Shown here: piece after piece, positions 1 through 10,927 of the stretch
Layout of the letters: each line of letters begins with the position of its first letter
How positions within the stretch are numbered: the stretch's first letter is position 1
NCBI RefSeq assembly: GCF_001704415.2
Contig: NC_030811.1
Coordinates: forward strand, 58,455,591-58,519,590
Origin: Capra hircus
Taxonomy: Eukaryota > Chordata > Mammalia > Artiodactyla > Bovidae
Direction of reading: 5' to 3'
DNA length: 64,000 nt
Program-made: the position numbers and the translations under genes
Notes under the pieces: model-generated
What the model was told of the DNA's origin: nothing
What the model saw: only the letters and a program-made list of their open reading frames with translations
The model's database searches: none

Positions 1-56
1 ATGGGATTTTCCAGGCAAGAATACTGGAGTGGGTTGCCATGCCTTCCTCCAGGGGA
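1..56 (-). mobile_element. BovA-type SINE fragment at the window edge
   Basis: The stretch shows the reverse-complement BovA core (ccaggcaagaatactggagt), so the SINE lies on the minus strand and runs off the left edge. Its first bases pair with the oppositely oriented SINE that follows at 60-240, making a head-to-head inverted pair. Without the sequence to the left, length and target duplication cannot be judged. Confidence 0.85.
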
Positions 57-59
57 TCA

Positions 60-240
60 GGGCTAGTGGTAAAGAATCTGCCTGCCAATGCAGGTGATCC
101 TTGGGTTGGGAAGATCCCCTGGAGTAGGAAATGGCAAACCACTCCAGTATTCTTGCCTGGAAAACTCCACAGATAGGGGAGCCTGGTAGGCTACAGTTCA
201 TGGGTCACAGAGTCAGACACTGTGCAAGTGACCACACACA
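60..240 (+). mobile_element. Bov-tA SINE
   Basis: The plus strand reads as the tRNA-related head (ggtaaagaatctgcctgcc) followed by the BovA body (cactccagtattcttgcctg) and the end resembling the BovB 3' terminus. It is diverged, with small indels, and ends in a short CA-rich tail (gaccacacacacat). No clear target duplication is visible because another SINE abuts its 5' end. Confidence 0.88.
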
Positions 241-662
241 CATATCTATAGAAACCTTGCTGTGATTTTGGCAAGAACTGCATTAAACCTATAAATCAAT
301 TTGGAGAGACCTGACATTTATTATATTGCGTCTCCAATCCATGAAAATTGTACATTATTTAGGTCTTTGATTTCTTTCATCAGCTGTTCGTGATTTTCAG
401 CATATAGAGCCGGTACATGTTTTGTTAGATTTATGTATAAGTATTTCATTTTGAAGAGTGACTGTATACTTTATATATGGTATTATGTTTTTAATTTCAT
501 TTCTCACATTTTTACTACTATAGAAATATGGTTGATTTTTGGTTTTTTATTTGTATCCTGCAAGCTTGCTGAGCTCAGTTCTAGTATTTTTTTTTTTTTT
601 CAGAGAATCCTTGGGATTTTCTAAGTAGTCAATCATTCTGGCTGTGAACTGTTGTTCTTGTT

Positions 663-872
663 ATTGTTGCTTAGTCGCTAATCATGTCCAACTCTTTTGA
701 GACCCCATGGACTGTAGCCCGTCAGGCTCCTCTGTCCATGGGATTTTCCAGGCAAGAATACTGGAGTGAATTGCCATCTCCTTCTCCAGGGGCTCATCCC
801 AACCCAGGGATCAATCCCCCATCTCCTGCATAGGTAGGAAGATTCTTTACCACAGAGCCACCAGGGAAGCCT
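663..872 (-). mobile_element. Bov-tA SINE
   Basis: Minus-strand Bov-tA, about 210 bp, complete from the end near gcttagtcgctaatcatgtc to the tRNA-like end accagggaagcc. It interrupts the L1 ORF2 remnant. A short ctgtgaa motif at 642-648 recurs at 879-885 and could be a decayed target duplication, but 7 bp is weak. Confidence 0.9.
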
Positions 873-1201
873 TGTTGTCTGTGAATAGGGAATGTTTTAT
901 TTTTTTCCCTTTCCAGCTGTATGCCTTTTATTTCCTTTTCTTGCCTTACTACACTGGCTAACACTTCCTGTTTTATATTGAATAAGAGTGGTGAAGACCA
1001 TCTTGCTTTGTTTCAAATTTGAGGGAGAAAGCATTTCAACTTGTCATCCTTAAGTATGCTATGATTTGTAGGATTTTTGTAGACTCTATATCAAGTTGAG
1101 GAAATTCTCCTCTATTTATAGTTTGCTGAGAGTTCTTATTGTAAATGGATGTTGAATTTTTTCCAGTGGTTCTTTTTTTTTTTTTTGCCTTATTGATATG
1201 A

Positions 1202-1425
1202 GCATGTGCGCTTAGTCACTTCAGTTGTGTCCGACTCTCTGTGACCCCATGGACTGTAGCCCACTGGGCTCCTCTGTCCATGGGATTTTCCAGGCAAGAA
1301 TACTGGAGTGGGTTGCCATGCCCTCCTCCAGGGTCTCTTCCCGACTTAGGGATCCAACCTGTGTCTCTTATGTCTCCTGCTCTGGCAGGCGGGTCCTTTA
1401 CCACTATTGCCACTGGGGAAGCCCC
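1202..1425 (-). mobile_element. Bov-tA SINE with 9-bp target duplication
   Basis: Minus-strand SINE with typical body (gtgtccgactctctgtgacc) and tRNA-like end (ccactggggaagcc). The 9-mer ttgatatga flanks it at 1193-1201 and 1426-1434, and the L1 sequence on either side is continuous once the insert and one copy are removed. This is a clean insertion signature. Confidence 0.93.
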
Positions 1426-2308
1426 TTGATATGATAATGTTTCTTCTTATTTAGTCTATTATTATAATCATTGATTGGTTTCTAATTGTTGAACCAGCCT
1501 TGCATTCCTAGAAAGAATTCCTCTTGGTCAAACTGTATCATTTTGTTTATATATTGCTAGATTTGATTTGTTAATGTTTTGTGGAGAACATTTGCATCTA
1601 TGTTTATGGGAGATATTGTTTTGTAATGTTTTTGTCTGGTTTTGTTATTGAGATGAAAATTTTATACTCCATTTTTGAGTTGGTATGTAGGAAGGCTACT
1701 AATTTTTCCATTTTGCTGTTATATCCAGTCACTTACTTGAAATTTTGTTTCAATTCTAATAACTTTTTAATTGTTTTTTTTTATATTCTAGGTATACAAT
1801 TGTAACTTCTATTTCTAAAAAATCACTTTGATCTCTTCCTCTCTCCCAAATTGATGCAGTTTTTATTTGTTCTTGAATTTTGTGCATTACCTAGTGCCAC
1901 TGCAATCCCTACAACAATTTTAGTAATTTATATTTTATAACTATAACATTACAGAAGGTATCTGTACATAGTATTACTAATAAATTTAACCTCCTTCCTA
2001 TTTGAAATGATATTTCCCTAAAATTGAGATATAATTGATATATAACATCATACTAGTTTTAGGTATACGAGATAATGGTTGGATATATATCAATACTGTT
2101 AAATGATTACCCCAATAACTAACATCTGTCATCACACACAGTTACAATTTTGTTTCTTGTGAAGAGAACTTTTAAAATTTATTCTCTTAGCAACTTTCAA
2201 ATTTACATTATTAATAATTATAGTCACCATGCTGAACATTATCTTCCCAGGGTTTATTTATCTTACAACTGTATGTTTGTACCTTTTGACCACCTTCATC
2301 TGTTTTGT

Positions 2309-3540
2309 GCTTCAGCAATATGTGAACTGTGAACTTTCAGATGTTCAAGCTGGTGTTAGAGAAGGCAGAGGAACCAGAGATCAAATTGCCAACATCCGCT
2401 GGATCATGGAAAAAGCAAGAGAGTTCCAGAAAAACATCTATTTCTGCTTTATTGACTATGCCAAAGCCTTTGACTGTGTGGATCACAATAAACTGTGGAA
2501 AATTCTGAAAGAGATAGGAATACCAGACCACCTGACTTGCCTCTTGAGAAACCTGTATGCAGGCCAGGAAGCAACAGTTAGAACTGGACATGGAACAACA
2601 GACTGGTTCCAAATAGGAAAAGGAGTACATCAAGGCTGTATATTGTCACCCTGCTTATTTAACTTCTATGCAGAGTACATCATGAGAAACTCTGGGCTGG
2701 AAGAAGCACAAGCTGGAATCAAGATTGCCGGGAGAAATATCAATAACCTCAGATATGCAGATGACACCACCCTTACGGCAGAAAGTGAAGAGGAACTAAA
2801 AAGCCTCTTGATGAAAGTGAAAGTGGAGAGTGAAAAAGTTGGCTTAAAGCTCAACATTCAGAAAACGAAGATCATGGCATCTGGTCCCATCACTTCATGG
2901 GAAATAGATGGGGAAACAGTGGAAACAGTGTCAGACTTTATTTTGGGGGGCTCCAAAATCACTGCAGATGGTGATTGCAGCCATGAAATTAAAAGATGCT
3001 CACTCCTTGGAAGAAAAGTTGTGACCAACCTAGATAGCATATTCAAAAGCAGAGACATTGCTTTGCCGACTAAGGTCCGTCTAGTCAAGGCTATGGTTTT
3101 TCCTATAGTCATGTATGGATGTGAGAGTTGGACTGTGAAGAAAGCTGAGCACTGAAGAATTGATGCTTTTGAACTGTGGTGTTGCAGAAGACTCTTGAGA
3201 GTCCCTTGGATTGCAAGGAGATCCAACCAATCCATTCTGAAGGAGATCAGCCCTGGGATTTCTTTGGAGGGAATGATGCTAAAGCTGAAACTCCAGCACT
3301 TTGGCCACCTCATGTGAAGAGTTGACTCACTGGAAAAGACTCTGATGCTGGGAGGGATTGGGGGCAGGAGGAGAAGGGGACAAGAGAGGATGAGATGGCT
3401 GGATGGCATCACTGACTCGATGGACGTGAGTCTGAGTGAACTCCGGGAGTTGGTGTTAGACAGGGAGGCCTGGCGTGCTACAATTCATGGGGTCGCAAAG
3501 AGTTGGACACGACTGAGCGACTGAACTGAACTGAACTGAA
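2309..3540 (+). mobile_element. BovB (RTE) LINE, 5'-truncated, 1.23 kb
   Basis: The element begins inside the RT coding region (gcttcagcaatatgtgaac) and runs to the canonical BovB 3' end (actgagcgactgaactgaac) with the repeated actga tail. The endonuclease and N-terminal RT portion are missing, the usual 5' truncation of LINE insertions. It sits inside an old L1 3' UTR in the opposite orientation. No convincing target duplication is visible. Confidence 0.96.
2313..3155 (+). pseudogene. BovB reverse transcriptase fragment, long open frame
   Basis: RT of the RTE clade, acting in target-primed reverse transcription in intact elements. Visible motifs in order: FIDYAKAFD near 2446-2472 (catalytic Asp, motif A), QGCILSPCLFN near 2628-2662 (motif B), and RYADDT near 2750-2767 (motif C with the Asp pair). 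The frame stays open from an ATG at 2229 in the flanking L1, giving a 308-codon chimeric frame. It stops at 3153-3155, where related copies encode Arg after KKAEH, probably CGA to TGA by CpG decay. The remaining C-terminal sequence continues beyond the stop to about 3520. No N-terminal domain or endonuclease is present, so activity is not expected. Confidence 0.9.
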
Positions 3541-3884
3541 CCCCCATCTCTGGCAACCACCATTCTGTTCTCATAAGTTCAGGATTTCTTAGACTTCACA
3601 TGAAGTTAATCATTTATCAGTTCAGTTCAGTTCTATATCCAGTTCATACTATCTTTTTTAGTATTTTGTTTTCTATTTTTTAAATTTATGTTTTTATTAT
3701 TAATTAACTTCTTCCTTTTCTAGCTTTTTAGTTTCATTCATTGAACACTTGGTATATTTATTTTCTGGCTGTTAAGTTTCTTCTGAATACTCTTTGGTCA
3801 CATTTCATAGATATAAAAATATAATGTTTTCATTAACATTTATTGCTAAATATTTATCATTTCAGTTTTGTTTTCTTCTGGCTT

Positions 3885-4560
3885 CTAACCCCTGCCAAGC
3901 ACTGATCTTTGTACTGTTTCCATAGGCTTACCTTTTTCAGAATGTTATATAGTTGGAATTATTCAGTATGTCGCCTTTGCAGATTGCCTCCTGTAACTTA
4001 GTAATATGAAGTTAAGCTCCCTCTGTATCTTTCCACAGCTTGATAGTTCATTTCTTTTTAGCACTGAACAATAATCTATTGTCTGGATAAACCAAAGTTT
4101 ATTCACTCATTCACCTACTGAAGGACATCTTAGCTGCTTCCACTTTTAGGCAGTTATGAATAAAGCTGCTATATATTCTTGTGTACATTTCTTTGTGAAC
4201 ACTTTTCATCATTTGGGTAGATACCAATAAGCACAACTGCTGGATCATGTAAGAGTATGCTTAGTTTTGTAAGAAACTACCAAACTGTCTCCCAAAGTGG
4301 CTGTGCCATTTTGCATTCCTATCAGCAATGAAGGAGAGTTCCTGACACTCTACATCTTTGCCAACACTTGGTGTTGTCAGTGTTTTGGATTTTGGCTATC
4401 TAATAGGTGTGATTGTTATATCATTCTTATTTTAATTTACATTTCCCTAGTGACATGATATGGATCATCTTTCCCTGTGCTTTTTTTTTTTGTCACCTGT
4501 GTATCTTCTTTGTTGAGCACTGCTTTATTACTCTAAGGACTATTTTGAAATTTTTATGAA
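3885..4560 (-). mobile_element. Ancient L1 (L1M-type) 3' region
   Basis: The plus strand is the reverse complement of old L1 sequence, recognisable by ggcagttatgaataaagctg, ccaaactgtctcccaaagtg and atttacatttccctagtgac in the expected order. Substantial divergence and indels indicate a pre-ruminant copy. No open frame remains. Confidence 0.78.
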
Positions 4561-5936
4561 CATCTCTAGAAATGCATTAATTTTTTGAATTATAAAAACA
4601 ACAATAATTGTTATAAAATTACAGTAGCATGGAAGTCCTAACAGTAAAAGCAAAAGACCATTCCAACCCCCTGGAAAAGTTATTAATGAATATTATACTT
4701 TCAGATTTATTATGCACAAGTAAGTATGATTATCAGTATAATATGACTATACTATACATATGGAATAACATATTTAAGTTTATTTTGCTTTCCCTCTCTA
4801 CTGCCACAAATTTTAGTTAAAATCATTTAATTTTAGTTTCACTGTTCATTTTTAATTCCAGTTTTTGCCTCAGCATTTCTAACAATTTCATCAAGTTCAC
4901 AACCATATTAAAATCCTTTAGCTTTTATTTGTATTTCTGTTATCTTTACTTATCATCAACCATTTTATTTAAGATTTACTCTTTCTTCATTTTGTTTTAC
5001 TGAAGAATTTCCTTGCATGTTTTTTGAATATTGAAGATTCATCTATTTTATCATAACATTAGATGATAATATCATTATCTTCTAGCATTCTGTGTTTAAA
5101 AATAAAGTTGGACAGTGGCCAGATGCTAGTTCCTTCGTAAATAATTCATTCCTTTATTTTCAGGGTAAGTTAAGAAATTTGGGGGTATGTATAAATAAAC
5201 ATTTGTTCATTATTTTTGCTCAGTGATCAATAGTGAAATCCCAAGTCTATTCATCTCAATTGTCCTGTATTGTTTCTTTTATTGATTTTTCCCTCCTCCA
5301 GTCTATCTCTTTCTTCCTTTCATTTTGAATGGATCTTCTAAGTATATCCTCTAAGTCTATTTTTGTCATGCTTTAAATTTCTTTATTTTTCTCTTTTTTG
5401 GAAAATTTCTTTGCTTTGTATTCCAGATCTTTAATTTGGCCATTGGTAGTCCATTTTAATTACTTCAATTTAAAACATTTCTTTTGAGCAGTTATTTCCT
5501 TTTTCTTTGACTTCCTCTTTTAAAATAACACCTTATCTTGTTCTTGTTTTATGAACAAAACATCAACCTGAATGTTGATGTTTTGAAAATTTTGGAGGTT
5601 GCTAATTAGAATTTTTAAATTTTGCTTTCAAATTTTGTATCTTTTGGTTTCTTCAGTATTGCTTTTTCTGACTATTCATCTTGGCTCTTCCTTGCCACCT
5701 GTGGTTTTTCTTAAATGTTTGGTAATCTTCCATTGCTCATTTAAATTTATAAACGAAAGACTTGGATGAATGTTTGGTGTTGGCATGGATTTCCTTTTTT
5801 GTGCATATCTCTTTTCATATTAGGTTTTTCTCCTGATTGGAAGGAATGAGTGTAGATGGACCTGTTTACCTTATAGACAGGCATATTTATCTTTAGAGTG
5901 GATTAGGGAAGCAAGTTGGGCTTCTATACACTTGTC
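4561..5936. other. AT-rich unassigned DNA
   Basis: T-rich sequence with no repeat family or gene I can support. Its composition and motifs such as gcatttctaacaatttcatc would fit decayed minus-strand LINE, but I could not align it. The small open frame at 4629-4820 has no recognisable features. Confidence 0.5.
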
Positions 5937-6372
5937 AAAGTAATATACAGAGTGAAGTAAGCCAGAAAGAAAAACACCAATACAGTATACTAACACATAT
6001 ATATGGAATTTAGAGAGATGGCAATGACGACCCTGTATGCAAGACAGGAAAAAAGACACAGCTGTGTATAATGGACTTTTGGACTCAGAGGGAGAGGGAG
6101 AGGGTGGGATGATTTGGGAGAATGGCATTCTTACATGTATACTATCATGTAAGAATTGAATCGCCAGTCTATGTCTGACGCAGGATACAGCATGCTTGGG
6201 GCTGGTGCATGGGGATGACCCACAGAGATGTTATAGGGAGGGAGGTGGGAGGGGGGTTCATGTTTGGGAACACATGTAAGAATTAAAGATTTTAAAATTA
6301 AAAAAATTAAAAAATAAAAAATTTAAAAAAAAATTAAAAAAAATAAAGTTAATGTTACAAAAAGAAAAAAAA
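5937..6372 (+). mobile_element. Ruminant L1 3' UTR, 5'-truncated, with complex A-rich tail
   Basis: Starts at gtaatatacagagtgaagta, in the last codons of ORF2, and continues through the typical ruminant L1 3' UTR (gatgatttgggagaatggca; cttggggctggtgcatgggg). The usual end is replaced after about 6270 by a 100-base A/T tract mixing aaaatt, aaataa and aaaaaga units. It resembles the 3' ends at 8223-9393 and 9408-9670. Confidence 0.9.
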
Positions 6373-7022
6373 AAAGAAGACTTTACCTTGATACTAGAAT
6401 ACTTTGGAAATCCTTAATTCTTGGAAAAACTTTCTTTCTTCCCTACTTACTTTCCCTGCATGATCATTATGTAGGACTAGAATTTCCCAGAGCTCTATTC
6501 TACTTTTCTCTTTCTAAACTCAAAAAATGTTAGGACACCCTCTCCCCACAGCCCCCAAAGGCAGAATTGCCACCATAGAAAGTATTCTTGAGGCTTTGTC
6601 CTGGAGGCAGACACCGTGGCTAGCCTTTCTGTCCATATGCAGGCATGGACAGGGACTACAGACCAAGCTGTTCAGCAAGGAATCCCTTAATTGCCCTAAG
6701 GATTGCCCCATGTCCATGATCTCCTCCAGTTCTGATTTCTATTCATTGCTTTTGAAGATTCTAGAACTCCTGGGGATGAATAGCTCTCTTCTCAGCACGC
6801 TTTTCCCCATCCTAATTTGTGTATAGTTTATTTCCACTCTGGTTTCTTTATCAATCTGATCTTATTAGTTTTCTAACTTCTAGAAATTCCCCCAAACATA
6901 TGGTCTACTGGTGATATCATTTCTTGTTCCTCAGCTTGTTATAAGTGTATTTTTCAGTTGCATATTTTGTGTCATTTCAAGTAGATTCTGGCAGAGAGAG
7001 GAGGTAAATGTGTGTACCCAAG
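6373..7022. other. Unassigned single-copy-looking DNA
   Basis: No repeat signature, splice pattern or conserved frame that I can support. A 99-codon plus frame (6527-6826) and a 65-codon minus frame overlap here with no recognisable domain, and I treat both as chance. Confidence 0.5.
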
Positions 7023-7023
7023 C

Positions 7024-7089
7024 GTGCTGCAATTCATGGGGTCGCAAAGAGTCGGACACGACTGAGCGACTGAACTGAACTGAACTGAG
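7024..7089 (+). mobile_element. BovB 3' terminal stub, about 66 bp
   Basis: Extremely 5'-truncated BovB end: gcgtgctgcaattcatgggg through actgagcgactgaactgaac and repeated actga. It matches the last bases of the 2309-3540 copy almost exactly, so it is young. Flanks show no obvious duplication. Confidence 0.9.
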
Positions 7090-8180
7090 TCTGCCATATT
7101 GAAATGGAAGTCTTCCCCTGTTTTTGATCCACAGTTAAGTTTCTACAGGCAAAGCAAATGTAATCTGTCACCAGTATGTAGATTCTAGTTTAAATTATCT
7201 TTTAGTTTCTAAATTAAATCCCCCAAGCAGGAGTTCTTATCCTAAGGCTCATGGATCCTTAGAGATCAATTAAGCCCTAAATAGTCTCTAGGGGATTATA
7301 GGAGAGCAAACTAGAATAAAGCCCTTTGAAAACACTTTTTCATGGACTACTTAAAATGGAAATGGACAACTAATGGAAGATAAATAAAATCTAAAAACTG
7401 CACATATCATTCAGGAAAACTTTATGCGAGATAACTTTTTCCTAGCATTATGTGAAATTTTAACATACAGGAAAGTTGAAAGAGTTGACAGCAAACATTC
7501 ATATACTCACTGAGTTTGGACAATTAATATTTAACTCTGCTTTATCTCACATCTATCTGTTCCTCTACCCATCAATAAATTCTTCTTTCCTTTTTGATGT
7601 ATCTCCAAGGAAATTTGAGTCATTAATGTACTTTAGGAAGTACTTTAAGAATGACAATGTATTTTCTCTGTTTTTCCTTTTTCTCATTCCTTTCTCTATT
7701 TTTGTCATCATATTCTTATGACAGTAATAGAAGAGTTTCCTTCTGGACATATTGTTTTTATCTGCTTGCTTGGCTAATTGGGTTGGTGTTTAGACATGGA
7801 AACCAGACTGGCTGCTTAAAGGACGAGTGGAAAGCTCACCTTTTCTGTAAAGGCTTCTTTAATTGAATAGGTTGACAATCCTTTATCTTGTGATCTTGGA
7901 GCACTTTGGGCAAATCTACTGTTATCAGATTGGCATTTTGATTATTGGTTTATATGACTGTCTTCTCTTTTGACTATAGGATCCTATATGTGTATGTGCG
8001 TGTGTTTGTGGTTGTGGGGGGCAGTGGATTAGAAACTAGGTCTTGTATATCTCTGAGTCCAAGAGCTGAAACAGTTTCCAGAACAAATTAATAAACCAGG
8101 TGGTGAACAAATGAATCAGTGTTTGCCCACTTTGACTAGAGAAATCAGTTCACAATTGGTTTTTATGATCATTGAAAGGA
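7090..8180. other. Mostly unassigned; possible old LINE near 7460-7720
   Basis: Around 7460-7620 the sequence (acaggaaagttgaaagagtt; ctttatctcacatctatctg) is reminiscent of an old mammalian interspersed repeat, but I cannot name it. The rest, including a GT-rich patch near 7985-8020, shows nothing I can support. Confidence 0.4.
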
Positions 8181-8185
8181 AGTGA

Positions 8186-8217
8186 AAGTGAAAGTTGCTC
8201 AGTCATGTCCTCTATGA
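8186..8217 (-). mobile_element. BovA2 SINE end fragment
   Basis: About 32 bases (gtgaaagttgctcagtcatg) match the junction end of minus-strand BovA2-type SINEs elsewhere in this window. The remainder of the SINE is absent and L1 sequence begins within a few bases, suggesting the SINE was truncated by the L1 junction. Confidence 0.6.
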
Positions 8218-8222
8218 CCCAC

Positions 8223-9393
8223 CTCCCAGAATACTGGAAATAAAAGCAAAAATAAACAAATGGGATCTAATTAAAATTAAAAGCTTCTGCACAACAAAGG
8301 AAACTATAAACAAGGTGAAAAGACAGCCTTCGGAATAGGAGAAAATAATAGCAAATGAAGCAACTGACAAACAACTAATCTCAAAAATATACAAGCAACT
8401 TATGCAGCTCAATTCCAGAAAAATAAATGATCCAATCAAAAAATGGGCCAAAGAACTAAATAGACATTTCTCCAAAAAAGACATACAGATGGCTAACAAA
8501 CACATGGAAAGATGCTCAACATCACTCATTATCAGAGAAATGCAAATCAAAATGACAACGAGGTACCACTTCACACCAGTCAGAATGGCTGTAAGCCAAA
8601 AGTCTACAAGCAATAAATGCTGGAGAGGGTGTGGAGAAAAGGGAACCCTCTTACACTGTTGGTGGGAATGCAAACTAGTACAGCCACTATGGAGAACAGT
8701 GTGGTGATTCCTTAAAAAACTGGAAATAGAACTGCCTTATGACCCAGCAATCCCACTGCTGGGCATACACACCGAGGAAACCAGAATTGAAAGAGACACG
8801 TGTACCCCAATGTTCATTGCAGCACTGTTTATAATAGCCAGGATATGGAAGCAACCTAGAAGTCCATCAGCAGATGAATAGATAAGAAAGCTGTGGTACA
8901 TATACACAATGGAGTATTACTCAGCCATTAAAAAGAATACATTTGAATCAGTTCTAATGAGGTGGATGAAACTGGAGCCTATTATACAGAGTGAAGTAAG
9001 CCAGAAAGAAAAACACCAATACAGTATACTAACACATATATATGGAATTTAGAAAGATGGTAATGATAACCCTGTATGCGAGACAGCAAAAGAGACACAG
9101 ATGTATAGAACAGATTTTTGGATTCTGTGGGAGAGGAAGAGGGTGGGATGATTTGGGAGAATGACATTGAAACATGTATACTATCATGTAAGAAATGAAT
9201 AGCCAGTCTAGGTTTGATACAGGATGCTTGGGGCTGGTGCACTGGGATGACCCAGAGAGATGATATGGGGAGGGTGGTGGGAGAGGGGTTCAGGAATGGG
9301 AACTCATGTACATCCGTGACAGATTCGTGTCAATGTATGGCAAAACCAATACAGTATTGTAAAGTAAAAAAAAAAAAAAAAGAAAGAAAGAAA
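8223..9393 (+). mobile_element. Ruminant L1, 5'-truncated, 1.17 kb
   Basis: Carries the last ~0.83 kb of ORF2 (start near cccagaatactggaaataaa) and the 3' UTR (cttggggctggtgcactggg, then gtattgtaaagt), ending in a 16-base A run and (gaaa)n at about 9367-9393. Few substitutions relative to the other L1 3' ends here make it relatively young. Truncation is the usual result of incomplete reverse transcription. It ends tail to tail with the minus-strand L1 at 9408. Confidence 0.95.
8402..9051 (+). pseudogene. L1 ORF2 C-terminal fragment
   Basis: C-terminal part of L1 ORF2, which in intact elements encodes endonuclease, RT and a Cys-rich tail. Only the Cys-rich end is present: [19 protein letters not shown] (about 8618-8674) has the spaced Cys/His pattern. 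The frame is interrupted by TGA at 8705-8707 after WRTVW and again near 8878, where DEW would be expected but TAG is found. The natural stop is about 9049-9051. It lacks all catalytic domains. Confidence 0.9.
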
Positions 9394-9407
9394 TTTTCCC
9401 AAGTTTA

Positions 9408-9670
9408 TTTATTATTTTTATAAATTTATTCATTTTAATTGGAGGCTAATTACTTTACAATATTGTATTGGTTTTGCCATACATCAACATGAATCTGCCA
9501 CGGGTATACACGTGTTCCCCATCCTGAACCCCCCTCCCACCTCCCTCCCCATACCATCCCTCTGGGTCATCCCAGTGCACCAGCCCCAAGCATCCTGTAT
9601 CCTGCATCGAACCTGGACTGGTGATTCGTTTCTTATATGATATTATACATGTTTCAATGCCATTCTCCCA
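9408..9670 (-). mobile_element. L1 3' end, 5'-truncated, with 9-bp target duplication
   Basis: Reverse-complement L1 3' UTR: T-rich tail, then attggaggctaattacttta, cagccccaagcatcctgtat, to about gccattctccca. The sequence ccaagttta occurs at 9399-9407 and 9671-9679, flanking a ~263-bp insert as expected for target-primed insertion. It pairs with the 3' UTR of the preceding plus-strand L1. Confidence 0.92.
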
Positions 9671-9679
9671 CCAAGTTTA

Positions 9680-10916
9680 ATTTTAGTACCCATCTCAGTG
9701 ATGGGACTAAATCTTTGCATATTGATCCAGCTTCTCTGTTTGTCATACATTTCTTTGAGCCTAGGTGATTCAAGAACCTGCCCCACTAAAGAAACACAGG
9801 GCAGGTATTAAACATTTTTTTAATGAAATATGATGTGCTTGCCACTGTACTAGGTAATTTACATTGGTTATTTTTGTCTAAGTGGCTTCCAACTAGGGAA
9901 GATTGTATTAGCTGGTTGAAATCATTTAGTTGAACTGTCTACATGGCTACTGGATCTTGGTGGTTCCTTGCTGATTTGAGGAAAAGGAAATCTTCCTCTT
10001 CTTTTGTGTTTGTCTTCATGATTTAATATTGTATTCAAGAACAGTGCTAGAGGCCCACAGGGAATACTGGGTTCACATAAATATTTACTTTTCAAAAATG
10101 AAAGTGCTTCAGAGAGTTCCCGGGTGGGAAAGACCAGGGGAAGGCTCTTGGGTCCAGGTTTGTTAGGTTCCTGATCTTTTAGACAAAGGACACAGACCCT
10201 TTCCTTTCCTTTCTCCTTGTTCTCCACAGGCAGCTGCAGGTCTTTGGTAGCCCTGGGTGTTCATTTGACCAGATAAAACAAATGTGGCCTAGGAGGGGAT
10301 TAAAGTGTAATTTACCTTGGAAGAACACCAGTCTGGAGTCCTTTCCAAGCCAGGTACACCTGCAGGAACATCCCAGAAGCCTGCCTCTGTCTCGTGGCAC
10401 CAACACATCCCCCAGACACCACTGGGTGGCTGGGTTCCCCAGGATGCTGCTTTAGGGCAGTCTCTGCTTGCAAGGGCAGATAAGTGAGCTTAAAAGGGCC
10501 TTTTATCAGCTACCATGTTCACAGAGGCCATGTGATCTTCAAGGAGTTGCTTAGAGATTTAAAGCACTGATGTGACAGGGATGCTTTGATTCCAATGATC
10601 CAGCCGTTTCCTTGCAGCCAGTGTTTACATAAACTTGAAAAAATCTGCCACTACTGTTCATTGCCCTCATTTTTCAGCCTTAATGGTAATTACATTCCAA
10701 GGACTAGGAGAGATTTAGCATCCTTCAAGTCTGGGGTTAGAGTCTCCTGTAGACGTGGCACTGAAGTGTTGTAGTCCAGCTCTTAGGAGCATGGGCACAG
10801 TGGGCTACGGAAACAAAGGAGACTACTCTCAGATGGAATTTTGAAGTCAGCCCCCGGGAAGATTAAATTTGTTTATTGACTATTAGTGTATATGCAAATT
10901 TCTGACTTAAAAGACT
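9680..10916. other. Unassigned DNA
   Basis: No repeat family, RNA gene or coding signature that I can support. Frames of 60-100 codons on both strands (for example minus 9922-10227) lack recognisable domains. Confidence 0.5.
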
Positions 10917-10927
10917 CAAAGTCTCTT

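Larger units (their letters stand above)
241..1830 (-). mobile_element. Ancient L1 ORF2 remnant interrupted by two SINEs
   Basis: T-rich sequence reads, on the minus strand, as decayed L1 ORF2. Recognisable stretches lie near 300-640 (gatttctttcatcagctgtt), 890-1170 and 1440-1640 (tgttgaaccagccttgcatt), in the 3'-to-5' order expected for a minus-strand copy. SINEs at 663-872 and 1202-1425 interrupt it and it resumes collinearly. The frame has many stops. The boundary past about 1700 is uncertain, and 1830-2010 is AT-rich and not confidently assigned. Confidence 0.75.
2013..3625 (-). mobile_element. Ancient L1 3' end, split by BovB
   Basis: At 2013-2308 the plus strand reads as the reverse complement of an old mammalian L1 3' UTR (ttgagatataattgatatat through ccttttgaccaccttcatct). 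It continues after the BovB insert at 3541-3625 (tctggcaaccaccattctgt), so BovB landed inside it. The L1 3' end is at the low-coordinate side. A short run of cagtt repeats at 3617-3637 marks its right boundary and resembles a BovB tail relic. 3638-3884 is AT-rich and unassigned. Confidence 0.78.

Noticed and set aside
1216..1434. Three overlapping 60-70 codon frames on both strands
   Set aside because: All lie inside a Bov-tA SINE and repeat at other SINEs in the window.
2858..3412. 184-codon minus-strand frame opposite the BovB
   Set aside because: It is the antisense of BovB RT sequence. The same antisense peptide recurs at every BovB copy because they share sequence, so it is a shadow frame.
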